Shown here in pieces: positions 6,521 to 15,323 of a stretch of 19,240 nucleotides of DNA. The stretch is from NCBI GenBank assembly GCA_004556545.1, contig SFGO01000047.1, positions 1 to 19,240 on the forward strand. The letters are read 5' to 3'. Origin of the DNA: Clostridiales bacterium. Its GTDB lineage: Bacteria; Bacillota; Clostridia; Christensenellales; Aristaeellaceae. How positions within the stretch are numbered: position 1 is the first letter of the stretch; the number at the start of each line of letters is the position of its first letter. The notes beneath the pieces were generated by a model. The model had not been told where the DNA came from. It saw only the letters and a program-made list of their open reading frames with translations, and did not search any database. Made by a program: the position numbers and the translations under genes.

Positions 6521-7930
6521 TCAGTCGTCAAAATCGCCGAACATCAGAAGCAGGGGGCTGTCGGTCAGGGGAAGGTTCACCAGCTCCACGATTTCGCCCA
6601 GATCGTCGCGCTTCACCAGCGCCTCCGGCACCTGATAAACGTCGCCGGTCATCAGGTCGACCAGACGGGGCGCGTCCTTTTCACCGGCCAGCTGGAAGCT
6701 GACGGTGCCGTCGTAGGTCTCCCGCATCAGGTCGGCGGCTTCCCAGTAGGCCAGCGCCGTGCCGTTTCCCCGGCGGAAGCCCAGCATGACCAGACGGCTG
6801 TCGGAAGCGTCCTTATCAAACACCCGGGCGGAGGGATTCACCACCCGGCGGATGGGCAGCTGTTCCGGCTTGGATTTTCCGTCAAACAGGGTGCAGAGAT
6901 GCTGCAGCGCCCGGTAGGACAGCTTGGGCGTGTATTCGCCGGTAGCCAGCCCCTCTTCGTTGAAATCGGCCTGAATGACGCCGAAATAGCCGAAGTCCAG
7001 ATAGGAGGCCTTGTCCCCGACCTTGCCGTTCAGGGCTTCGATCATATCCATGGCGGAGAAATGAGAGGTGAACACCATATCGGTGGAAAGGTCGATCAGC
7101 CGATGGCGCAGCAGGTACTTGGCCTGCTTGAGGGGCGTCCACGCGCCACCCCGCAGCGCCCCCGCGCCCCGGGAGTCGGACTGGGTGCCGCTTTCGCCCT
7201 GAATAATCTGCACCTTGGGGTTGTAGCGGTCGATCAGCGCCCGCAGGGCCTGCATTTCGTTCAGTGCGTCCAGCTCGTTGGCGTTATAGCGGTGGAAGGA
7301 GACCGCGTCGGCCTCCGCCGCCACACCCCGGTCCAGCATCCGCTTGAAATAGGGCAGATTCACATAGCACAGCACGCCCGCGACGGCCTTGGCTTCCGGG
7401 TCGGCCTCGTGGATGGCCCGGGCCGTAGCCAGCGCGAAATCGCCGTATTCCTCGGGGCTTACGCCGGTTTTCCAGCACCACTGGCCGTCCGGCTCGTTCC
7501 AGATTTCGTACCATTTCACCTTGCCGCGGTAGCGGGTCACGACGGCCTTCACATAGCGGAGCCAGCCTTCCAACTCTTCTTCGGTAGCAATGGGCGCGCA
7601 GCCCACCGCGCCGAAGTATTCCTTCGCCATGGGGGTGTACAGCTCGTTGCCGTAGCACAGGTCGATCCAGGGCTCCATGCCCCGGGCAATGATCTGATCC
7701 ACGATGTCATCCAGCCACGCAAAGTCGTATTTGCCCTTTTCGGTTTCCGTGCGCTGCCAGCCGGACTGGAGCCGGACGTAGTGTACGCCGCTGGCGGCTA
7801 CCAGATCGTAGGCCTTTTCCGGCTCGAAGACCTTCCGATCCAGCTTTTCAAAGCCGATGCCGATGCGGGAAGGGCCTACCTGAGCGGCGCTGCGAAGCGG
7901 CAGGGTTCCGATTTTCTTCATCCGTTCCAT
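6521..7930 (-). CDS. Clan-A glycoside hydrolase, GH39-like
   Basis: The protein has 469 residues. ATG 7930 is chosen because AAAGGAGAG lies 8 bp before it; an upstream in-frame start at 7984 overlaps the preceding gene and lacks a site. The TIM barrel shows the clan-A pair: KWYEIWNEPDGQ with acid/base E146, and IIQGESGTQ with nucleophile E246. Other barrel motifs are YVRLQSGWQRTE (51-62), the strand PWIDLCYGNE and SFHRYNANE (211-219). The C-terminal ~100 residues look like the small beta domain that follows the barrel in GH39 and related xylosidases and iduronidases. No signal peptide is present, so it should hydrolyse imported short oligosaccharides. The substrate cannot be read; GH39 members act on xylosides, iduronides and others, and a different clan-A family such as GH5, GH51 or an unclassified one is possible. 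It is 13 bp before the ROK kinase start. Confidence 0.75.
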   Translation of the reverse strand: MERMKKIGTLPLRSAAQVGPSRIGIGFEKLDRKVFEPEKAYDLVAASGVHYVRLQSGWQRTETEKGKYDFAWLDDIVDQIIARGMEPWIDLCYGNELYTPMAKEYFGAVGCAPIATEEELEGWLRYVKAVVTRYRGKVKWYEIWNEPDGQWCWKTGVSPEEYGDFALATARAIHEADPEAKAVAGVLCYVNLPYFKRMLDRGVAAEADAVSFHRYNANELDALNEMQALRALIDRYNPKVQIIQGESGTQSDSRGAGALRGGAWTPLKQAKYLLRHRLIDLSTDMVFTSHFSAMDMIEALNGKVGDKASYLDFGYFGVIQADFNEEGLATGEYTPKLSYRALQHLCTLFDGKSKPEQLPIRRVVNPSARVFDKDASDSRLVMLGFRRGNGTALAYWEAADLMRETYDGTVSFQLAGEKDAPRLVDLMTGDVYQVPEALVKRDDLGEIVELVNLPLTDSPLLLMFGDFDD

Positions 7931-7970
7931 GGTCGTCTCTCCTTTGAACTCTGGTTTGTTTTTCAGCGCC

Positions 7971-9401
7971 TTACACGCGCTCAAATTCGAAGTTCATCAT
8001 CATGGCCAAGTCCTGCAGCTCCGCCTGCACGTTGCCATCCACGATGCCGTAGTGCTGGGTCACGCCCTGCCGCAGCAGCTTGGTGAACAGCTCGGTGCAG
8101 CTTTCGCCCACGGGACGGAAGTGGCTGTGGGAATAGGTGGCCAGGAAATGATCGGTATGCACGGCCTCGATCTGGGCGGCCACAAACTGGAACTTGCCCG
8201 TCTGCTGAGAGCAGTGCAGCATGGTCTTTTCGCCTTCCGGGAACACGTACCACGCAAAGGGAGCGCCGGCGTATTTCCACTTGGTTTTGGCAAAGCGCAC
8301 GTCGGACGAGATCTTGCACTTGCCCCGGGGATCGGTGTAATCGTTGGGGCCTGCGTGGCCGCCGTCAAAGCCGTGGTTGGGCAGGTCGATATGGAAGGGC
8401 TCGATGTAGTTTACGTGGCCGCCGGTCAGCAGCTTCAGGGCGAAGCAGGCGATGCCGCCGCCGATGTCGCCTTCGGGCACGATGAGGGTCTTCACATCGG
8501 GAGAGGTGGGCCAGAAGCCGGGCCGCAGGCCGATGTGCTGGAACAGCACGGTGTCGATATCGTTGAGCACCAGCAGATCCAGATTCTTCTTTTCCGCCAG
8601 ACGCTCCATGCCCATGGAGGCGCGGACAGAGGCCAGGAACTTGCCCTCGTCCACATTGGGCAGCACTTCATACTGGGAGGCGATGCGCTTCATCACTGAG
8701 GTTGCGTCGGCTTCGGTGACGGTGTTGATGGTGTCTTCCAATTCAGCCACGGACAGGAAGCGCAGCTCCGGCCCCACATCCCGGAAGATGGCGTAGGGAT
8801 CCACATAGGTGCTCCACATGACCTCGTTCATGCAGGCCAGCAGGCCCATGGTGCTTTCCCGGAAGAGAGAGCGGGCGCGGGCGGCGCAGCCGAAGGTCTT
8901 GGCGCGGGCCAGAACTTCCGTCCAGGTACCGGCGTAGACCTCCAGCATGGGGCGGTTGAAGCGCTTGACGGAGCCGCTGGCTTCCAGCGAGCCCACCAGA
9001 CCGCCGCAGCAGAGATATTCAGCGAACTCGTCGTCGTCATGGGTGTCCTTCAGCTCGATCTTGTCGCGCATCCGATGGCAGAACAGCACCGGGCAGGCGG
9101 GCATATCCCGCAGGAAGCGGATCCAGGCGAAATCCTCCGCCCAGCTGAGGTAGATCGCCAGCACATAATCCACCTTGGCGGTCACGAAAGCGTCGATGGC
9201 GCGCTTCACATCCTCGGCGGTGTAGATGACGCCGGGGAAGGTCACTTCCGCGATGGCGGAGGCTTCCTTGGCCATCCATTCGGCTTCCTTCTGCTTGCGC
9301 TCCAGATAGCTGCCCCGGGCCGTGCCCTCGCCGATGGTCTGGAAGCGTTCAGGAGAAATCAGCAGCAGTCCCATCCGGGGACGGCGGTTCAGATCGATCA
9401 T
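7971..9401 (-). CDS. L-arabinose/L-fucose isomerase-family protein
   Basis: This 476-residue protein starts at ATG 9401 behind a strong AAAGGAGGA. It resembles the AraA/FucI fold: an N-terminal Rossmann-like domain (GLLLISPERF, then VDYVLAIYLSWAED), a central domain, and a C-terminal part with the metal-site region IVPEGDIGGGIACFAL followed by LTGGHV (308-330), comparable to the conserved acidic site and LSGG of AraA/FucI. GLRPGFWPTSPDVKTL (291-306) and the histidines in YSHSHFRPVG and VTQHYGIVDGN support a metal-dependent aldose-ketose isomerase. Overall it is divergent from both named enzymes, so I give no gene symbol. As first gene of the operon, directly behind the consensus promoter, it is probably the committed first step on the free sugar. 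The GH39-like gene begins 40 bp downstream. Confidence 0.75.
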   Translation of the reverse strand: MIDLNRRPRMGLLLISPERFQTIGEGTARGSYLERKQKEAEWMAKEASAIAEVTFPGVIYTAEDVKRAIDAFVTAKVDYVLAIYLSWAEDFAWIRFLRDMPACPVLFCHRMRDKIELKDTHDDDEFAEYLCCGGLVGSLEASGSVKRFNRPMLEVYAGTWTEVLARAKTFGCAARARSLFRESTMGLLACMNEVMWSTYVDPYAIFRDVGPELRFLSVAELEDTINTVTEADATSVMKRIASQYEVLPNVDEGKFLASVRASMGMERLAEKKNLDLLVLNDIDTVLFQHIGLRPGFWPTSPDVKTLIVPEGDIGGGIACFALKLLTGGHVNYIEPFHIDLPNHGFDGGHAGPNDYTDPRGKCKISSDVRFAKTKWKYAGAPFAWYVFPEGEKTMLHCSQQTGKFQFVAAQIEAVHTDHFLATYSHSHFRPVGESCTELFTKLLRQGVTQHYGIVDGNVQAELQDLAMMMNFEFERV

Positions 9402-9470
9402 AACAAGAATCCTCCTTTAGAAACCTGTTTTTTTCGTCAAAAGGGAAATATCTCAGTTGGAACCAGCTTC

Positions 9471-9499
9471 ATTATAGGGATGTGACAAGTATTTGTCAA
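9471..9499 (-). promoter_or_regulatory. Exact-consensus promoter of the five-gene catabolic operon
   Basis: On the minus strand TTGACA (9499-9494) and TATAAT (9476-9471) are separated by exactly 17 bp. Both boxes match the sigma-70/sigma-A consensus perfectly. Transcription would start near 9464, leaving a ~60-nt leader before the isomerase ATG. So strong a promoter on a catabolic operon implies tight repression. Confidence 0.85.
9483..9498. promoter_or_regulatory. Palindromic operator overlapping the operon promoter
   Basis: TGACAA-GTAT-TTGTCA has perfect 6-bp arms and 14 of 16 symmetric positions. It overlaps the leftward -35 box and most of the spacer, a classic repressor position. The adjacent RpiR-type regulator is the natural candidate to bind it. 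No second copy was noticed at other promoters here. Confidence 0.6.
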
Positions 9500-9539
9500 T
9501 GCTGATTTTGATTTTTTGCATAAAACTTTTCTTTTTGGT

Positions 9540-9568
9540 TTGACAGAACGGAATGCTTCCGCTATACT
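9540..9568 (+). promoter_or_regulatory. Promoter of the RpiR-type regulator
   Basis: TTGACA (9540-9545) and TATACT (9563-9568) are separated by 17 bp. It lies back-to-back with the operon promoter, with 40 bp between the two -35 boxes. The leader of about 85 nt contains a small hairpin, AGCCGG-N10-CCGGCT (9624-9645), shortly before the ribosome binding site GAGAGG, which could tune translation. Confidence 0.8.
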
Positions 9569-9662
9569 GAAAACAGGAGTAAACCATCCATCACCACAGA
9601 ATAACCAGAAGAAAGTGAAACGAAGCCGGACGGTTTGGCCCGGCTCAAGGGAGAGGAAAAAC

Positions 9663-10529
9663 ATGGCCGCAGCCGGAGGATGCTTTTTCAGGATCAAAGA
9701 ATCATACGAATCGTTAAGCCCGAAAGAACAGCAGATCGCCGACTACCTGACGCAGCATCCCCGTCAGGCTTCCGGCATGTCGCTGGAGGAGCTGGCGCAT
9801 GCCTGCGGCAGCAGCGTTTCCTCCGTGATGCGCCTGTGCAAGGCGCTGAAGCTGTCCGGCTACAAGGAACTGATGAAAAGCCTGTGCGGCGAGCTGTCCG
9901 TGCTGGAAGAAAGCCGCGAATTTGAGGATATTCATCCCGGCGACAGCCCGGAGGCAGTGATGAACCACCTGCTGACCAGCGATTTCGGCGCGCTTCGCAC
10001 GACGATGGAGATGAACACCGCCGCCGAGCTGGAACGGGCGGTCAGACTGCTTTGCCGGGCCCGGCGCATTGATTTTTACGGCGTAGGCTCTTCCGGTCTG
10101 GTGGCGCTGGACGCCAGCAACAAGTTCGGCCGCATCGGCAAAACGACCGTGGCCAATGCGGATCCTCATAATCAGTACATTACCGCCCTTTCCCTGCGCA
10201 AGGGGGACGCGGCGGTGATCATCTCCTATTCCGGCGAGACCACCGACACGGTCAACGTGGCCCGGGAGATCGCCTCGGCAGGCGTGGACATCATCTCCCT
10301 GACCAAATTCGGCTCTTCGTCCATCAGCGAGCTGGCCTCCATCCGGCTGTTTACCGGCAGCACGGAGACCTTCATGCGCAGCGGCGCCATGAGCTCCCGC
10401 CTGTGTCAGATGTTCATGATCGACGTGCTGTACACCTCCGTGTGCAGCCGCACCTATAAGGAAATCCGGCCCCATCTGGAAAAGACCCGGGAGGCGGCTT
10501 TGAGGATGCATACGGAAAAAGCGAACTGA
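9663..10529 (+). CDS. RpiR/MurR-family transcriptional regulator
   Basis: The product has 288 residues from ATG 9663, behind GAGAGG. An earlier frame start at 9516 precedes the promoter and is rejected. Residues ~5-80 form the RpiR-type HTH: SLSPKEQQIADYLTQHP, then SLEELAHACGSSVSSVMRLCKALKLSGYKEL. Residues ~110-260 form a SIS (sugar isomerase) phosphosugar-binding domain, with IDFYGVGSSGLVAL, AVIISYSGETTDTV and IISLTKFGSSSIS. In this family the SIS domain binds a phosphorylated sugar, and the protein usually represses adjacent catabolic genes. It is divergent from the isomerase operon, and the palindrome at 9483-9498 is a fitting site. The inducer is presumably a phosphosugar made by the ROK kinase or the PMI-like enzyme. 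It converges with the beta-galactosidase gene, with 56 bp between stop codons and no clear terminator. Confidence 0.92.
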   Translation: MAAAGGCFFRIKESYESLSPKEQQIADYLTQHPRQASGMSLEELAHACGSSVSSVMRLCKALKLSGYKELMKSLCGELSVLEESREFEDIHPGDSPEAVMNHLLTSDFGALRTTMEMNTAAELERAVRLLCRARRIDFYGVGSSGLVALDASNKFGRIGKTTVANADPHNQYITALSLRKGDAAVIISYSGETTDTVNVAREIASAGVDIISLTKFGSSSISELASIRLFTGSTETFMRSGAMSSRLCQMFMIDVLYTSVCSRTYKEIRPHLEKTREAALRMHTEKAN

Positions 10530-10585
10530 ATGAACGCCAATCCGTTTTTGGGAAGATGGCCGCGAGGCCGCTCTCCGCAGCACAA

Positions 10586-13540
10586 TCATTTCCCGCTCGA
10601 TTTCTGCCTGCTGAGGCCGCAAAGCGCAAAAGGATCGTCTGTTTTCTGATCGAAGGCGGCAATCCACAGCGTCTGACGCAGCACCTCGCCGGGCTGAATG
10701 GTTTCCTCCGGCGGAAGCACCGGGCCTACCGAAGCGGAACCGACGCCGCTCATTCGGGCGTCCACGTGCAGATAGAGGCTCCCGCTGGGAAAAAGTTCCT
10801 CCGGATGCGCCGCCCCGGCGATCTGCCACGGCGACCATGGCTGCACGTTGAAGAAAAACGGCTCCGGAGACCACACGCACAGCCCCAGTCCCCGATCGTC
10901 CGTCAGCGTGACGAATTTCGCCCCGGATACGCCTCCGCTTTCCTGCGGCTTCAGATAGGGAGAACGGCGTGTCAGCGCGTCAAAGGAGTAGCTGCCCGGA
11001 TGAGCGGACAGGCGCTTATCGCTGTAGCTTTCGCCGGGCCCGAGACCGTAATAGCTCACGTGACGCAGCGCGGCGGGAAGCTCCCACATTAGCCCGCAGC
11101 GCGGCAGCCATACCGGAAGATCGGCCCGCACCCGGTATTCGGCGTTCAGCCCCAGCGCCCGGCCCGGTAGCCATTGCAAAATTCCTTGCACCGCAGGCCG
11201 GTAGCTCATGCCGCCCAGAACAAACTCGGTGCGCCAGCCGTTTCCCTCCGACGCCGCCTGATGAACGTTGCATTCTGTCACCTGCAGGTTTTCGCCCGCC
11301 TTGTCTTCCCACTGCTGGCGAATATAGCGGTCGTTGTCCAGCGGGGCGCGCCACAGGCAGGGATCGACCCGCCGGAACAACTCGCGGCCCGCCGCCGTTC
11401 CTTTTTCGGGAAAACCGTCTCGAAATACGACGCTGAGATTGTTTTGAGGCTCGCCGGGCCGGACGGAAACGCTGGACAGAATCCAATGCCGGCGGCAGAC
11501 CTCGTGACCGACTGGCAGACAGCCGGCGGTTTCCCGAAGAACGGCGCGGATTATCAGCACGGTTTCGCCTTCGTTGGGCAGCGGCGGCAGCTGCATCGGT
11601 AGTTCATCCCGGCAGCCCGGAGGCAGGGGAGGGCAGGGCGATGTTTGAGCCCAGAAGGCTGCGCCGTTCTGAAGCAGGGAAAAACGCAGCTCCAGATGCT
11701 TCAGCGTTCGGAAGGCATAGCGGTTTTCCAGCCGAAGAATGCCCGGCTCCCATTCCAAATGAACAGGCGCGTAGGCCTCCTTCAATTCTGCCAGAGCGCT
11801 GTGCGGAACCCGATCCGGGCTGATCAGACCATCGGCACAGAGATTGCTGTGATGCTTTCTTTCTCCGAAATCTCCCCCGTACAGCAGCCGCCCGGAGGAA
11901 CTGCGGATGGCGTGATCCGCCCATTCCCAGATGCAGCCGCCGATGAGCCTGCGTTCCGCAAAAAAACGTTCGGTATAACGGGCGACGCCGCCCAGACTGT
12001 TGCCCATGGCGTGGCAGTATTCCAGCAGGAGCAGCGGCCGGTTTTCCCCGGGCAGGGAAAGATGCTCGTCGATTCGGGCGTCATCCGGGTACATGGCGCC
12101 CTGCAGATCCAGCCATTCCGGCCCGGCGTCTTTGACACACTGGGACAGAGGCTTTCGGCGCTGCAGGTTGAAGGCGCTTTCCATGTTCACAGGGCGGGAA
12201 GGATCCCGAAGGTGAATCCATTTCGCCCCCTCCCGAAGCGTGCTTCCCCAGCCGGATTCGTTGCCCATGGACCATAGAATGACGCATGTGCAGTTTTTGT
12301 CCCGCTCTACCAGCCGTTTTTCACGATCCAGAACGGCGCTTTGATAGCGGGAATCGTCCATCAGCGTACTGATATTGCCCACATACTCACAGCCGTGGGT
12401 TTCCATATCCGCCTCGTCGATGACGTAAAGGCCCAGACTGTCGCAAAGCTCGTAGAAACGCGGGTCATTGGGATAGTGGGAGGTACGGACGCAGTTGATG
12501 TTGTTTTCCTTCATTAGCTGCAAATCCCGAAGCATCCGGCCGGTCGAAACGGCATAACCCGTGTCCGGATCCATTTCATGACGGTTCACGCCCAGCAGCT
12601 TTACGGGTTGGCCGTTGATTTTCATGCAGCCGTCTGCGATCCGCACGGTTCGAAGGCCAAAACGATGCTCCGCAAATTCGCCCGGAAGCGTTACCCGCAG
12701 GGTATACAGCTCCGGGGTTTCCGCCGTCCAAAGCCGCGGCTCCGGAAGTAAAAAATCCTCCTCCATCTCTTCGGCGGCAGGCCGAACCAGACGCAGCGCC
12801 TCCCGGCCTTGCGGGTCCCAGACACGGATTTCCGCTTCGCCCTGAGGATTCGTCAGTGAAAGCCGCAGGTGAAAACCGTCCTTCCGGGGAAGGAGAAACC
12901 AGTCCCGCAAAAAACAGTCCGGGCGCGCGGTCAGATAAACGTCCCGGAATAAGCCGGACAGGCGGATTTTGTCCTGATCGTTGAGATAACTGCCGGAACA
13001 GAACTTGAATACCGCCGCTTTCAGCAGGTTTTCCCCCTCCTGCAGCACATCGGAAACATCGAACACCGCAGCGTTGTGCGGCCCCTCCGCATACCCCAGG
13101 AACCGTCCGTTCAGCCAGCAAAGCAGGCAGCTGTCCGCCCCCTCAAACGTCAAAAAAAAGCGTTTCATGCCTGCCGGACGGCGGTAGAAAAAGGTGCGGG
13201 CATACAGTCCCGCCGGATTTTCCCGGGGCACATGGGGCGGGTCGTACAGAAAGGGATAGGGGGACGTGATGTACTGGGCATGGTCGTAGCCATGCAGCTG
13301 CCAGTTGGAGGGGACGGGAATGGAGCTCCAGCCGGAAAAATCCTCGGTTTCCAGCAGCTCCCGCAGGGTTTCCTCATTCCCTGCCGGGGAATAGCGGAAC
13401 GCCCAGGAGCCGTTGAGCGAAAACAACCGGGGCGAGCGTTCCCGTTTCTCTCCCGATGGCAGTTCGGGCACAAAATAGGCCGTTGGTTCCTCTGTTCCGA
13501 TATGGTGGATCAGCGGGTCCGTCAGATAGTCGGTAAACAT
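10586..13540 (-). CDS. Glycoside hydrolase family 2 beta-galactosidase
   Basis: The product is 984 residues, close to the usual size of LacZ-type enzymes (about 1,020). Family order is visible: the sugar-binding domain with VPSNWQLHGYDHAQY (76-90) and NPAGLYARTF, an immunoglobulin-like domain, then the barrel with VKLLGVNRHEMD (313-324), RTSHYPNDPRFYELCD (352-367), acid/base E428 in WSMGNESGWG and nucleophile E507 in LLLEYCHAMGNSLGG, plus IWEWADHAI. The C-terminal portion has the LacZ beta-sandwich domain (SYYGLGPGESYSDK). There is no signal peptide, so it works on imported galactosides. It is the last gene of the transporter operon, 24 bp after a permease. The ribosome binding site (GGGGAAGGGG, about 11 bp before ATG 13540) is weak. 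A beta-glucuronidase or other GH2 activity is less likely given the LacZ-type motifs. Confidence 0.9.
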   Translation of the reverse strand: MFTDYLTDPLIHHIGTEEPTAYFVPELPSGEKRERSPRLFSLNGSWAFRYSPAGNEETLRELLETEDFSGWSSIPVPSNWQLHGYDHAQYITSPYPFLYDPPHVPRENPAGLYARTFFYRRPAGMKRFFLTFEGADSCLLCWLNGRFLGYAEGPHNAAVFDVSDVLQEGENLLKAAVFKFCSGSYLNDQDKIRLSGLFRDVYLTARPDCFLRDWFLLPRKDGFHLRLSLTNPQGEAEIRVWDPQGREALRLVRPAAEEMEEDFLLPEPRLWTAETPELYTLRVTLPGEFAEHRFGLRTVRIADGCMKINGQPVKLLGVNRHEMDPDTGYAVSTGRMLRDLQLMKENNINCVRTSHYPNDPRFYELCDSLGLYVIDEADMETHGCEYVGNISTLMDDSRYQSAVLDREKRLVERDKNCTCVILWSMGNESGWGSTLREGAKWIHLRDPSRPVNMESAFNLQRRKPLSQCVKDAGPEWLDLQGAMYPDDARIDEHLSLPGENRPLLLLEYCHAMGNSLGGVARYTERFFAERRLIGGCIWEWADHAIRSSSGRLLYGGDFGERKHHSNLCADGLISPDRVPHSALAELKEAYAPVHLEWEPGILRLENRYAFRTLKHLELRFSLLQNGAAFWAQTSPCPPLPPGCRDELPMQLPPLPNEGETVLIIRAVLRETAGCLPVGHEVCRRHWILSSVSVRPGEPQNNLSVVFRDGFPEKGTAAGRELFRRVDPCLWRAPLDNDRYIRQQWEDKAGENLQVTECNVHQAASEGNGWRTEFVLGGMSYRPAVQGILQWLPGRALGLNAEYRVRADLPVWLPRCGLMWELPAALRHVSYYGLGPGESYSDKRLSAHPGSYSFDALTRRSPYLKPQESGGVSGAKFVTLTDDRGLGLCVWSPEPFFFNVQPWSPWQIAGAAHPEELFPSGSLYLHVDARMSGVGSASVGPVLPPEETIQPGEVLRQTLWIAAFDQKTDDPFALCGLSRQKSSGK

Positions 13541-13564
13541 TTGTTTGTTTCCCCTTCCCCTTTT

Positions 13565-14383
13565 TTAGCCCTTCAGCGAACCCGCCATGCCGTTGATAAA
13601 GCTTTTCTGCAGGGCGAAAAACACAATCAGCGTGGGGAAGGTCGTGATGGCGACGGCCAGCATGACCGCTCCGTAATCGGGGGTATATCCGGTGTCCGTC
13701 AGTACGGACAGGAATACGGGCATGGTGGTTTTTTTCGTATCGGTCATAATCACAAGCGGCCACAAAAAGGCGTTCCATGTATTCATAAAGGTCATGGTGA
13801 TGGCGGTGGCATAGGAAGAGCGCATGCTGGGGATGAAAATCCGGAAGAAGATATTCCATTCTCCTACGCCGTCGATGCGGGCCGCTTGAATAATTTCCAT
13901 CGGAAAGCTCATCGCAGCCTGACGGAACAGGAAAATCAGAAACGCCGTGGCCAGACTGGGCAGCATGAAAGCCGTCATCGTGTTCAGCAGCGACATACGG
14001 CTGAATAACCGGAACATCGGGATCAGAATGGCGGCTGCGGGGATCATCATGGATAGAAGCAGCAGCTTCATCACCATGTCCTTGGCCCGGGTGCGGTACA
14101 CCACGAAGGCGTAGCCCGCAGCAGAGGAAATCAGCACCGCCAGAACCGTGGTTACAACGGTGTAGCGGACGGAATTGAAAAAGGCGGGAACGAAACGGCC
14201 CGTATCCACAAGCGTCTGGAAATTGATCCATAGATTGGGGCCAAAGGTCATTTTGCCCCGGAGCATATCCACGGAGGTGTTGGTGGCGCAGATCATTACC
14301 CACAAAAACGGCGCCAGCGAGAGAAGGGAAAAGAAGGCCAGCACGGCATGCTTCCAGATACGGTTCCAGCGTTTTCTCATCAT
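13565..14383 (-). CDS. ABC sugar transporter permease, MalG/UgpE type
   Basis: A 272-residue membrane protein with about six hydrophobic segments; the first is AVLAFFSLLSLAPFLWVMI. The EAA loop that docks the ATPase is EIIQAARIDGVGEWNIFFRI (163-182), ending in FIPSM. Members of this family form the inner-membrane channel with a MalF-type partner in carbohydrate uptake (CUT1) importers. Its ATG overlaps the TGA of the partner gene by four bases (ATGA), indicating translational coupling. A second ATG directly follows the first. The C-terminal QKSFINGMAGSLKG is the usual tail of this subfamily. Confidence 0.93.
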   Translation of the reverse strand: MMRKRWNRIWKHAVLAFFSLLSLAPFLWVMICATNTSVDMLRGKMTFGPNLWINFQTLVDTGRFVPAFFNSVRYTVVTTVLAVLISSAAGYAFVVYRTRAKDMVMKLLLLSMMIPAAAILIPMFRLFSRMSLLNTMTAFMLPSLATAFLIFLFRQAAMSFPMEIIQAARIDGVGEWNIFFRIFIPSMRSSYATAITMTFMNTWNAFLWPLVIMTDTKKTTMPVFLSVLTDTGYTPDYGAVMLAVAITTFPTLIVFFALQKSFINGMAGSLKG

Positions 14384-15270
14384 TTGGAATCCCCCGCTTT
14401 CATCTGCAATAGCGCCAGCAGCGCCGCCAGCAGAAAGATGATATAGGCGATGGCGGAGGCGTAGCCGTACTGCGGCACGCCTTTGAAGCAGAGCTGATAC
14501 AAATACTGCGACAGCGTGATGGTGGCGTTTGCAGGCCCGCCGCCCGTAATGTTATAAACTTCGTCAAACAGCTTCAGCGTGCCGGTGGTGGAAGTGATGG
14601 TCGTCATCAGAATGGTCGGCTTCAGCAGCGGGATCGTAATCAGCCGGAAGCGGGCAAAGCCGGTGGCGCCGTCGATGGCGGCAGCCTCGTACAGGCTTTC
14701 ATCAATGGACTGAAGACCGGATAAATAGTAGATCATGTTCACGCCCGTCCAGCGCCAGGTCATCACCAGTACGATAATCAGCCTTGCGCCCATTCGGTCG
14801 GAGAGGAAGGCAATGGCCCGGTCAATGAACCCGTGCTGCATCAGCAGCGTGTTCAAATAGCCGTCGTTGGCGAAAAGCCTCAGGAAGATAATCGAGCAGC
14901 TGGCCAGAGACGTGACGGCCGGCAGAAAAATCAGCGTGCGGTAAATGCCCCTTCCCCGGATGGAAGAGTCGTTGACCAGCACGGCCAGCATCAGCGCCAG
15001 CCCCAGCATGATGGGAATCTGCACCACTAAGAAAAACAGCGTGTTTTCCAGCGCGGCCCAGAAGGTTGAATCCGAAAGAAGACGGGCGTAATTCCGCAAT
15101 CCCGCATAGGAGAGTTGATTGGCCTTGCCCTTCTGGAAGGACAAAAGCAGAGTTTCCACCATAGGATAGAAGCAGGTGAACAGGATCAGCGCCAGCGCGG
15201 GAAGGATGAACAGCCATCCCCGCAGGCTGGTGCGCTTCTCCAAGCTTCTTTTGTGTCCGGAAAGGATCAT
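14380..15270 (-). CDS. ABC sugar transporter permease, MalF/UgpA type
   Basis: About 296 residues with six or so membrane segments, starting GWLFILPALALILFTCFYPM. The EAA loop is ESLYEAAAIDGATGFARFRL followed by ITIPLLKP, and the family's ITGGGPANATITLSQYLY segment is present. ATG 15270 is chosen because AAGGCGG lies 7 bp before it; ATG 15276 and a far upstream start at 15306 are in frame but less well spaced. It pairs with the downstream permease. No ATP-binding subunit gene is in the operon, so a shared ATPase of the MsmX type elsewhere in the genome probably energises it. Confidence 0.92.
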   Translation of the reverse strand: MILSGHKRSLEKRTSLRGWLFILPALALILFTCFYPMVETLLLSFQKGKANQLSYAGLRNYARLLSDSTFWAALENTLFFLVVQIPIMLGLALMLAVLVNDSSIRGRGIYRTLIFLPAVTSLASCSIIFLRLFANDGYLNTLLMQHGFIDRAIAFLSDRMGARLIIVLVMTWRWTGVNMIYYLSGLQSIDESLYEAAAIDGATGFARFRLITIPLLKPTILMTTITSTTGTLKLFDEVYNITGGGPANATITLSQYLYQLCFKGVPQYGYASAIAYIIFLLAALLALLQMKAGDSK

Positions 15271-15323
15271 ACGCATACCGCCTTTTCGAGTCGATTCGAA
15301 TATCAATGCCCATACGGGGAAAG

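Noticed and set aside
3784..6702. A 972-codon open frame on the plus strand
   Set aside because: It is antisense to the PMI-like and ROK genes, which have clear family motifs. Its translation is rich in His, Val, Gly and Gln without domain signals. GC-rich third positions on the minus strand remove stop codons here.
6494..8086. A 530-codon plus-strand open frame antisense to the GH39-like gene
   Set aside because: Same cause as above; the opposite strand has catalytic motifs and a ribosome binding site.
10530..10585. Terminator between the convergent RpiR and beta-galactosidase genes
   Set aside because: Only a short GC-rich inverted repeat (GGCCGC-GAGGCCGC) and no stem with T-run was found in the 56 bp.
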